Assembly (NCBI RefSeq): GCF_026250525.1
Contig: NZ_CP111050.1
Coordinates: forward strand, 174,142-238,141
DNA length: 64,000 nt
Direction: 5' to 3'
DNA from: Chondrinema litorale
GTDB lineage: Bacteria > Bacteroidota > Bacteroidia > Cytophagales > Flammeovirgaceae
The notes below the pieces were generated by a model. The model had not been told where the DNA came from and searched no databases. It saw nothing but the letters and a program-made list of their open reading frames with translations. The position numbers and the translations under genes are program-made. Of the stretch, positions 54,701 through 63,800 are shown piece by piece. Positions within the stretch are counted from its first letter, which is position 1, and the number at the start of each line of letters is the position of its first letter.

Positions 54701-57153
54701 ATGGAGGTTATGGACATGGTTTCTTAAAAGATGCAGATAGAGATGGTGATTTAGATTTATATTTTCAAGGTTATGATGAATCAGGGTATTACTTTCAAAA
54801 AATTCGAAATACATATTATGATGAGTATAGTTATGGTTCATCTCCAAACTATCCTATTTTCCCTAGCTATCCTTTAGAAGATAATAGTATTCATCCAATT
54901 TACGAATATTATGCTGACGTTGATCAGGATGGAGATTTAGATGTACTAATAGTTTCAAATTATTTTTCATATGAAGAAGTTCTAACTGGATATGCCATTT
55001 TCCAAAATGAAAATATTGGCAACTTCCAAAATATGGTAAATATAGAAATGGGAAGTATAGTACGTGCTAGTGCATATGGTTTCAATCCATTGTCAGATAT
55101 TGATATTGATGGAGATTATGACATTTTAGCTGATCAAAACTATGAATATACAGGTAATGATGATTTTGTAACCACTAGTAAACAAATACAACAAATAGGT
55201 GATTATGATTTTGATCACGATGGTATTTCAGACAAACTAGTTCTATATCCTCAATATAAATTATATAAAGGGCAATCTAATGGTAGTTTTACTGAGTTTT
55301 TAACTCTTTCTGATAAAGCCGCAGGTTGGATTGATTATGACAATGATGGGGATTACGACCTTTATACAAAAGATGGAAAGATATTAATTAATACAGTTAA
55401 TGAATCTTCTGTAGATCAAGCTCCATCTACACCATCTAATCTAAATGTTCAAACTACATCTAATAGTGCTACACTTAGTTGGAATAAAGCAACTGATGAT
55501 TTAACACCTCAAAATGCACTTACTTATGAACTTGTTGTAAGAAAAGGTAGTGAAACTATTATTAATGCAAGTTCAGATATTGTTCCTAAATTTACTGTAA
55601 ATGGCCTTACAGAAGGTACTTACAATTGGAAAGTAAAAACATTAGATAAAGGCCTAAACAGTTCTTCATATTCTCCAGAGCAAAGCTTTGAGATAACTTA
55701 TGATGATGCTTCTTGTATTATTTCATCTGTTGAAATTGATGAATTAGATAATTGCAGTGGAGACACATTTAATCAAACTTTAACTATTAACTTTTCAAAT
55801 GAACCTACAGGAAATATTTTGATAAATGGAGAAGAGTTTGATGTGGTGAATAATCCACTTGAAGTAACTTTATATAATCTTCCTGTATCTAATGAACCTA
55901 CAGATCTTTCAATCTCATTTGTGAATAACGCTAGTTGTTCTTACTTTCAAGAAGATGCTATTGTTGCTCCAAGTTCTTGCTACTGCTATTCATCTGTTAG
56001 ATTAGAATCTCAGGATGATGTAGATGCATTCAGTTGTACAAGTATAGGTGGCAATGTTTACATTACTGGTAATATTACTAATCTGGATGGTCTTTCAGAA
56101 TTAGAATCAATTGCAGGCGCTTTAACTATAGATAATGTTATTGGCCTTGAAAGTCTTGATGGATTAGATGCATTAAAGAGTATCCAAAGTATTTATATTA
56201 AAAATAATACTTCTCTTACTGACATAAGTGCGCTTTCATCATTGGAAACAATCAACAATGCAATCATTGTTACTAATAACAGTCAATTAGCCGAATGTTG
56301 CACATTATTAGACCTTTTAAGTCTTACAGATGGTACTATATCAATTTCTGAAAATGCAGGAGGCTGTACAAATACAACAGATATTGAATCAACATGTAAT
56401 CCTACCGAAACATTTAGTGAGTTAATAGAAATTGAAGATAATTACACGATTATAACAGATGCTGGAAGTAATATAATAAGAGATGAAAATAATTCAACAT
56501 TTAGCGGAAGAGGTACGCTATTAATGTATGATAAAGGAGATAAAGTAAGAGTCAATTTTGATGTTCCTCATGCTAGCAACTATCAATTAAATGTTAGATT
56601 AAGAAGTGGTAACTCCGTTTCATCTTCTAACTATTTTTCTAATGGCTATCAATTCTTTGTAGATGATTCAGAGACTTCATTTACTGGTGATCTTTCATCA
56701 GTAGTTCATACTTCAAGTGAATATGGTAATTCTCACTTTGGAGTAATGAATTCAGATATCGTTTACTTAACAGCTGGCAGCCATTATTTAGATATACAAA
56801 CTAAATATGCTTGGTGTATTATCGATTATATTGAAGTTGTGGAGGTAGATGGTACATCTAGTAGATTCGCATCAGATTTAACAACCAACGAACTTACGAC
56901 TGAAGAAGGAGAAGAATTTATCATTTATCCAAATCCTTCAAATGGCAAGTTTATTGTTAATTTTAAAACAAAAAATGCCGATTCTGAGTTGTATTTGCAG
57001 ATTACAGATGTAACTGGCAAAGCTGTTTACCAGAAATATTTTAACAATACCATATCAGAAAACTTTGATTTATCTAATTTCTCTAAAGGAATCTTCATAT
57101 TTTCAATAAAATCTGACATTGGCATTTACTCAAAAAAGGTTATATTAAAATAA
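51793..57153 (+). CDS. Giant mosaic secreted protein with T9SS type A sorting domain
   Basis: 1786 residues from the ATG at 51793. Signal peptide (FKKLFLLVIFFTFSNNISTFA). Domains in order: a malectin/CBM6-like module (DKGDKIAIPFSL ... WAAVDYVEIIIY), two PKD domains (SGSGSDPDGGSVTFLWSQLS), a second carbohydrate-binding-like module, a third PKD, a receptor-L-like leucine-rich stretch (LSGLKVINGSLIISNNPSL), a VCBS/FG-GAP propeller with Ca-binding-like loops (DMNNDGVEDI, DADRDGDLDLYF, DVDQDGDLDVLI), a fibronectin III domain, a second L-like stretch, a third binding module and the C-terminal sorting domain (IIYPNPSNGKF to SKKVILK). No catalytic motif is seen. It should be exported through the type IX system; likely roles are surface binding of polysaccharide or adhesion. 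Confidence 0.88.
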   Translation: MTTLLQSNFKKLFLLVIFFTFSNNISTFAKTDILTVNDQSSLVDEPEAVLLEAENEYQVVSNPGSRDIYTFYASTASNSNVLTLFDKGDKIAIPFSLTNDAPVEIELKVRVRSGNVNASSNYWPNGYSFELNDQTIELTGDQSTISNYTSNLGGSYWGTMISEKISLSNINNSLAITSNTNWAAVDYVEIIIYSSGSGETIDELPIVDAGERALFKLPTNSTTLSGSGSDPDGGSVTFLWSQLSGPSQAILQDSTTATLNVSNLIEGTYSFNLQVTDDEGNSVNDQVNVIVQAAKVDELPVSWADYDKQITLPVTTVKLSGNGYDPDGGSVSFLWTQLSGPSQATFSDATASDVYLSYLVVGTYTFNLEVTDDEGSSTSDQVIVVVNPISNTSDSIITKIEAQKNYTIINDAGSHQIGLYYAKDASGESVINMFDKGDKINLIFSVGNDLPIDFKIKLRVRSGNVNGAQTYWPNGYAFKLNDQEIELTGDPTSLSDYTSSLGGSYFGDMVSERLTATQDNQVLEITAAAGWAAVDYLTIIIYPSGTNTEPTDELPLVSAGDNKEITLPTNSVSLSGTGSDPDGGNVTYLWSQISGPSQSTITDSTSTNAQITDLIAGVYVFDLKVTDDEANVVHDSVSVTVNEAPSPSCSGNVTLANQQEVDKFNCEEFTGNIYIGGNISSDITNLNSLSGLKVINGSLIISNNPSLTSLSGLSSLNTVTGGISITNNNSLSNLNGFPTNLTELDSISIVSNSSLINLNGLTSLSVIYSKITIENNASLSDISGLENVIALTGNDLSIKIRFNSILNECCVLPSLINNTGGTITIYNNSVGCNSVDQINLGCGGLAFVEQTIPGLEGKNIVDLKWGDMNNDGVEDIVLIEDIDSTYYDFTYYEIAVYNSVNGTYDKVSNSASIVDADNEAIKIDTLVDYNKDGWLDIIATSSQTFYWHFNIYNLNNNKDGSYSSNILASNGGYGHGFLKDADRDGDLDLYFQGYDESGYYFQKIRNTYYDEYSYGSSPNYPIFPSYPLEDNSIHPIYEYYADVDQDGDLDVLIVSNYFSYEEVLTGYAIFQNENIGNFQNMVNIEMGSIVRASAYGFNPLSDIDIDGDYDILADQNYEYTGNDDFVTTSKQIQQIGDYDFDHDGISDKLVLYPQYKLYKGQSNGSFTEFLTLSDKAAGWIDYDNDGDYDLYTKDGKILINTVNESSVDQAPSTPSNLNVQTTSNSATLSWNKATDDLTPQNALTYELVVRKGSETIINASSDIVPKFTVNGLTEGTYNWKVKTLDKGLNSSSYSPEQSFEITYDDASCIISSVEIDELDNCSGDTFNQTLTINFSNEPTGNILINGEEFDVVNNPLEVTLYNLPVSNEPTDLSISFVNNASCSYFQEDAIVAPSSCYCYSSVRLESQDDVDAFSCTSIGGNVYITGNITNLDGLSELESIAGALTIDNVIGLESLDGLDALKSIQSIYIKNNTSLTDISALSSLETINNAIIVTNNSQLAECCTLLDLLSLTDGTISISENAGGCTNTTDIESTCNPTETFSELIEIEDNYTIITDAGSNIIRDENNSTFSGRGTLLMYDKGDKVRVNFDVPHASNYQLNVRLRSGNSVSSSNYFSNGYQFFVDDSETSFTGDLSSVVHTSSEYGNSHFGVMNSDIVYLTAGSHYLDIQTKYAWCIIDYIEVVEVDGTSSRFASDLTTNELTTEEGEEFIIYPNPSNGKFIVNFKTKNADSELYLQITDVTGKAVYQKYFNNTISENFDLSNFSKGIFIFSIKSDIGIYSKKVILK
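51946..52377 (+). repeat. Binding-module repeat, copy 1 of 3 (within the mosaic T9SS gene)
   Basis: Encodes EAENEYQVV ... DKGDK ... VRSGNV ... WPNGYSFELNDQ ... LGGSYWG ... WAAVDYVEIIIY. It shares strongly with the copy at 52990 and less with the copy at 56428. Confidence 0.8.
52396..52953 (+). repeat. Two tandem PKD domains (within the mosaic T9SS gene)
   Basis: Copies at 52396-52671 and 52681-52953; a third is at 53440-53718. Each encodes DELP ... LSGxGxDPDGGxVxFLW ... LSGPSQA ... GTYxFNLxVTDDEG. Confidence 0.85.
52990..53420 (+). repeat. Binding-module repeat, copy 2 of 3
   Basis: Encodes IEAQKNYTIINDAGSHQIG ... MFDKGDKIN ... WPNGYAFKLNDQEIELTGD ... GGSYFGDMVSE ... WAAVDYLTIIIY, nearly matching copy 1. 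Confidence 0.8.
53440..53718 (+). repeat. Third PKD domain (within the mosaic T9SS gene)
   Basis: Encodes LSGTGSDPDGGNVTYLWSQI then ISGPSQSTITDSTS, like the two upstream copies. Confidence 0.85.
56428..56850 (+). repeat. Binding-module repeat, copy 3 of 3 (divergent)
   Basis: Encodes IEDNYTIITDAGSNII ... MYDKGDKVRVNF ... LRSGN ... NGYQFFVDDSE ... WCIIDYIEVVEV. It is clearly related to copies 1 and 2 but more diverged. Confidence 0.75.
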
Positions 57154-57839
57154 GTAAATATATTCTTTAAATAATTATAAAACGCTTTAAAGTATTAGTA
57201 CTTTGAAGCGTTTTATCATTTTTTAGGCAAAAAATGCGGTTTATGAATTTATGTCGATCACTTCATAAATACCTATCTTTTAGGGCATTTTTAATATAGA
57301 TGCTAACAATGAATAAACATTATTTGTCTACTACCATTTTCTAAATAAGTATACTCTTCTCATTCTCATTCATCAAACTAATCGCCTCTGCAAACTTTAC
57401 AGAAAGGCATATAAACATCACATATTAACAAAATACCTAAAAAGGGATTTACGCACACTAAACAGAGAAATAGTGAAACTGTAATTTTCACATATAATTA
57501 TTCTCATAACATTTATAAATATTACCTACTTGTTTTTTGGCGATATGGCGAAATTTGCGTTTTTTGGGATATTGATAGCAAATAAAACTCATATTATGAT
57601 TAGTTGTAAGCGCATATATTTAAGAATCATGACAATGTAAGGTTTTAAGGATTTTAAGCCGTTTTACTGAAAAATATACCACTATTATCGCATTATCCTT
57701 AGACTTATTATCATAAGCACCTGTTTTGATTACTCATAGGAATTCAGATTTTCTTACATCATTACTTATAAAATCGTAGAATTTTCAAAAAGCATTATCA
57801 AATAGAATTTGAAGTATTTTATAAATAATTAGTTCAATT
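57154..57839. other. Long intergenic region upstream of the PKS gene
   Basis: About 690 bases. The terminator of the mosaic T9SS gene is at 57179. The remaining about 620 bases have no convincing ORF and are AT-rich up to the PKS start at 57840, where GC rises. A small dyad tttatgaa / ttcataaa at 57240-57269 is the only structure seen; its role is unknown. The PKS promoter must be here. Confidence 0.55.
57179..57217 (+). terminator. Terminator after the mosaic T9SS gene
   Basis: 14-bp stem aacgctttaaagta / tactttgaagcgtt with one G-T pair, 4-base loop, then a T-rich tail. Confidence 0.85.
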
Positions 57840-60800
57840 ATGAGTCATTTTGCACCCATTGCCATTATCGGAATGGCATGTAGATTTCCCAAGGCGCCAA
57901 ATATTAGAGCCTTTTGGGACTTACTTTCGAGTGGAGGAAATACAATCGAAGAGATGTCGGAAAAAAGGTGGAACTTCGATTTGTTCTACGATCCAGATCC
58001 GGCCACTCCGAACAAATGCTATCAAAAGCATGGTTCTTTTCTAGATAAAATTCACGATTTCGATCCTTTATTATTCAATATTTCTCCTGCTGAAGCCATC
58101 GAGATGTCACCCTCTCAAAAGCTGATGTTGGAACTCACCTGGGAAGCCATCGAAGATAACAATCTGTCTTACGATGAGATTGTGGGAAAAAAGGTAGGCT
58201 TCTATCTGGGCAATGTCTGGAATGACTTTGAGCACTTAAGAAAACACCTCAATGCCAATACCACTCTGCACTCTGCCATCGGGCAGTCTACCAGTGTGAT
58301 TGCCAACCGAGTATCTTATACTTTTGGTTTTACTGGACCTAGTTTGGTGGTCGATACTGGTTGTTCTTCTTCACTGGTGGCATTACACCTTGCTTGCCAG
58401 AGTATTTGGGAAGGCAGCTCAGATATGTCTTTTGTGGGAGGTATTAACCATATCTTAGACCACGATCAATATATCTTGCTTTCTAAATTCGGTGGTCTTT
58501 CTAAGAAAGGGCAGTGTAGTACTTTTAGTGATGATGTAGATGGTTTTGTCAGGGGAGAAGGTGCTGGCATTATCCTTTTAAAAAGACTAGAAGATGCCCA
58601 AAGAGATGGAGATAACATCATCGGTTTGGTAAAAGGAAGCAGTATCAATAACAATGGATTTAATGTAAACTTGCCAGCTACTAGTACCAAAGGTCAGATT
58701 GAAATGCTGGAAGAAGCTTACAAGCATTCTGGTATTGCTCCTTCGGATGTGCATTATGTAGAAGCCCATGGTACAGGAACCAAACTCGGTGATCCGACTG
58801 AAACTACGGCCATCGGTCGATTCTTTGCCAATGGCAGACAGGAGGAAAGACCCCTTAAAATCGGTTCGGTAAAAACCAATATTGGTCACATGGAAGCGGC
58901 TGCAGGAATTGCCGGTCTGCTCAAAGTATTGCTAGCCATGCAGCATGGAAAAATCCCTTCTAACCTGAACTTTAGGGCTCCTAACCCAGATATTCCCTTC
59001 AAAGAACTCAAACTAGAAATCAACAATAGCAATAGTGAGTGGGGGACACTGGAAGGAGAATCTAAAAAAGCCGGTGTCAACTCTTTTGGCTGGGGAGGCA
59101 CCAATGCCCATGCAGTGATTGAAGAATACATTCCAGCTGAGGTCAAAGAAGAAACGGAGCCGGTACTTGCTACCGATGCTTTCTTGCTTTGTCTTTCAGC
59201 CAAGAGTGAATCAGCACTAAAAGCTTATGCAAAAAACTATGCAGAACACATCGGCAATGCTAGTTCGCTAGAAGAAGTAGCAGCCCTTTGTGCGGCCACC
59301 ATCATTAATAAACCCAAGCTCAATTACAGAATCAGTATTGCCGGAAACTCTCAAGAAGAGCTGCAAGAAAACTTGCGTATCTTCTACGAGGAAGGAGAAG
59401 AGGTACCGCTAGCAAAACTCAGTGGAGAGGCCAAAGTAGTTTTCATCTTCCCGGGACAAGGCAGCCAGTGGGTAGGCATGGGAAAAGAACTCTACCAATC
59501 AGAGCCGGTATTTAAAGCCATGATTGATGCTTGTGATGCTGCTTTTGCTAAATACACCGATTGGTCTTTAATTGAGCAGTTGCATGCGGAAAAAGAAGCT
59601 AGTAGACTCAAAGAAATTGACATCATCCAGCCCTCACTTTTTGCTATCGAGATTGCCCTTGCCAAACTTTGGATGAGCAAAGGCATTATGCCAGATGCCG
59701 TAGTGGGACATAGTATGGGAGAAGTAGCTTCTGCTTTTATTGCCGGAGCCATAGACCTAAATGATGCGGCTAACATCATTTGCAGCCGATCTAAACTGAT
59801 GAAAACAGTTAGTAACACTGGAGGGGCCATGGGTGTAACAGAACTAACTGTAGCTCAGGCAGAGGCCACGATTGAAAAATACAATGGCAAGCTGTCTGTA
59901 GCAGTAAGTAACAGCCCAAAATCTACGGTGATTGCCGGAGATGAAACCTCACTCTTGGAAGTACTGGCAGAACTGGAAGCCAAAGATTTATTCTGTCGCC
60001 AAGTGAAGGTGGATGTTGCCTCTCACTCTCCACAGATGGATCCATTGATGGGACCACTAGAAACTCAGCTTGCAGAGCTGAAAGCAGTAAAAAACCCGAT
60101 TACTTATTATTCAACGGTATTGAATCAAGTAGTTCCGGGAGAGGAATTGACTAAAGAATACTGGGTAAAAAACTTAAGAGGGATGGTCAGGTTCTCTGAG
60201 GTGATTGGCACATTGCTAGAAGAAAACCATACGGTTTTCATTGAAATGAGTCCGCATCCAGTGCTGACCAATGCTATTAATGAGTGTGCACAGGGCAGAC
60301 AAAAAGAAGTAGTCACGGTTGGTTCTACTTTAAGAGATAAACCAGAGAAACGCTCATTCAATGGTTTTGTGGGGAAACTCTTTGAGCAGGGTTATGCCAT
60401 TAACTGGAAGGAGTTTTACCAAATAGAAAAAGCACCAGCCATGCAGCTGCCAACTTATCCGATGCAGAAGAAAAGGTATGCTTTGGAAGATAGGTCAGCG
60501 CAGAAAAATGGAGAGATGGGTAAAAACCCACTTTTAGGTCGCAGAATCCAATTGGCAGGTATTGATGATATCTTCATCTGGGAAAACAAACTCAGTTTAG
60601 AGCATTTGTCTTTTGTCAAAGACCATGTGGTCAACAATGCGACAGTACTTCCAGGAGTGAGTTATTTGGAGATTTTGTATGCCGCTTTGCAAGAAGCTTT
60701 TGGCAATGCCTTCCATCAGGTAGAAGACTTGCATTTTAAAAGACCAATCTACTTATACGACAATGAAACCATTGATACCCAGCTGAAAATCACCCGAACA

Positions 60801-63800
60801 GGTGCCAATAGAGCCGTGTTCAACTACAATGTAAAAACAGTTTCAGGGGGCAATATCAAATGGGTCACCACTGCAGAAGGCAACTTAAGAATCTGTGGCA
60901 GCAGGGAATATGTCTCTGATGATTATATCTATAACCTAGTCAGGTCAAAGGATGATACCTTCATTAAAAAGGAAGATTTCTACAAGGTGACCAATTCGAT
61001 TGGCATCCAGTATGGCAGCATCTTTCAGGGTATCAACTGGATATTGATCAACAATACCCAAGCCATTGCCCATGTGACACCCAACTCCCTGATTGCAGGT
61101 CATGACAACAAGTATTTCATCCACCCAGCCATCTTGGATAGCTGTTTTCAAACTATTTTTACGCCGATTTTGGCTCCGGATGTTAAAAACACAAAATACT
61201 CTACCTTCTTATCCCAGTTAAAAGGATTTAGGTGGTTTAACAAACCAGAACCGGGCAATGATATTTTGGTAAAAGCAGAAACCATTGATACCATCATTGA
61301 GCCCAATGGCATCACCAAACAACAGGTGGCTTTGCAGTTGTATGATGAAAGTGGCAACTTCTTAGCTGATATTGAATTCATTGAGGCAGTCATCATCGAT
61401 AATGATCAGCTCTATTCCAACAAGGAAACCGATTGGTTGTACCACACCAATTGGGAGAAAGTACACATTCAGGCAAGAAAACAGGAAGCCCTGGTGGAGG
61501 AAGAATCTATCGAACTCCAAGAAGGCAAGCTAGAGAAAACATGGCTCATCTTTGAAGATCATTTGGGGGTAGAAAAGAAACTCATTCGACTATTCAAAGA
61601 AAGAGGGCACCGATTGATCAAAGTAGGTTTTGGTGATGAGTTTACCAAAATTGATGAAAACCATTTTCAGGTCAACTATTTAGAAAAAGAGCGCATCAAG
61701 GAGTTATTCTCCCACTTGCATGACAACCACATTTACTGTGAGGGCATCATCCATGCTGCTTCTTTGAATGACCATATCAATTATGAAAACCTGTTGGTCG
61801 AAGACCTGGATTACTTCCAGAATGCAGGTAGTATTCTTTTGATCAACCTGCATCAAGTGATGAGTGGGCGCTATCAAGATGCCATGCAGGATGCTTTCCC
61901 TAATTTGGTGGTGTTGAGCAATGGCCTATTGCCAGTAGCTAACAAAAGTACTCAGCTCAATATCACACTGGCTCCAATGTGGGGACTAGCCAAGGTACTT
62001 TTCAATGAAGAACCTGCTTACCATTGCACCAGAGTCGATTTGAGTTATTTCCCTGATGATAGAGAAGTAGCCAAGTTATACGATGTTATTTTTGCGGAAA
62101 GCAAAGATGAACCAGAACTGGTTATCAGAGAAGAAGCTATTTATGCTTCCAGACTGGAAAGAGAAAACCTACCTGTTTTCAATTTGGAAACAGTCGAATT
62201 CCAAGACGATAAAACCTTTGTGGTCACTGGTTGTGGCACAGCCATCCATACCATGATCAACTGGATCATCCAAAAGGGTATCCACAATATTGCTTTGATC
62301 AACGATTGTATAGATGCCAAAGAAAAACATCAGGCTTTCATTGATGAGCACAGTGGAAAAGGAATCAACTTAAAAATGTTCAAAGCCGATATCACAGATA
62401 TCATTCAATTGAACAAAGCCATCAATCAAGTGCAGGAAGAAATGCCACCGATCAAAGGTATCATTCATGCAGCTGGATTAATGGAAACCGCTTTGATTAG
62501 TGAGTTGGATACAAAAGCATTTAGGAAAATGTTGGCACCGAAGATGATGGGCACTTGGAACCTGCATACCATCAGCTTAAACTTGCCACTCAAACACTTC
62601 ATTGTTTTTTCTTCTGCCAATTCTTTAATTGGTTTAAATGGACATGGAAGTGCAGTAGCTGCCAATACTTTTGTCGATTTCTTTGCGCATTTTAGAGTAA
62701 AACAAGGTCTTCCTTGTGTGGCCATCAACTGGGGAGCTATTGAAGATGCCACCACCGAAGATGAAACTCCAAGCACAGAAGTATCCATTGTCAATGAAGG
62801 ATTCATTCCTTTCAAAATGGAAAAAGGACTGGATATTTTAGATAAATTATACACCCTTGCCCCAGCCCAACTCAGCATTGCTTTGATGGATGTACAAAAA
62901 ACCATTGAGCATTATGATACCCTGGCAGAAACCAATTATTTCTCTAAACTCATTTCTGCACAAGCCACTTATCACTCTGATGAAGAGCTGTTAAGAACGG
63001 CACTGGAAACAGGAGAGAAAGAAGCCACCATTGCCCTAATTGCGCAGATTGTCACTAAAAAAGTAGCGGCCATTACCAAGGCTTCACTCGACTTGATTAG
63101 CAACAGTTCTACCTTCAAAGGTTTGGGCATTGATTCCTTAATGGCCATCAAGCTCAGAAACCAGTTGGAGCAGACCATGGGCATTAAAATGGCCGTGAAT
63201 AACTTCTGGAAATATGCATCCATCGGACAGTTTTCAGCTTTCACTTATGAGGCCATCTTAAAAGAGGAAGCAGGTAGCAATAGCGATCAATCTCCATGGT
63301 GGGTGAGCCATCAGGAAAAAGATGCAGGATTCTATTTGTACTGTTTCCATGATGCTGGTGCGAGCAGCACTTTGTATGATACTTGGGAAGAATTGCATCC
63401 AGCAGTAGAACTAAGAGCCATTGAGCTGCCAGGAAGAGGTTCCAGAACAGGAGAGCAGATGTTTACAGATATGACGGAGTTAGTGAGTAAGTTGGCAGAA
63501 GAAATCTATCAGCATAACAACAGCAAACCTTTTGTATTCTTTGGGCATTCTATGGGAGGAGCCATTGCTTTTGAAATTGCAAAGGTGTTCAGAAGAAAGC
63601 AGCAGCCATTACCAGAAATGATATTTACTTCATCCACTCCAGCTTTGTTTAGTTACGACAGAAATGACCTGACAAACAGGATGACAGATGAAGAGCTCAT
63701 CGGTAGATTCCCTCATTTGAGTAAAGAAAGTATTCCAGATGAGGAGTTGAGACAAAGTCTGGTAAACATCATGCGAGCAGATTTGAAATTGTTAGACAGC

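Noticed and set aside
57240..57269. 8-bp dyad tttatgaa / ttcataaa upstream of the PKS
   Set aside because: Short and AT-rich with a 14-base loop; such dyads arise by chance often in this region, so no operator is claimed.
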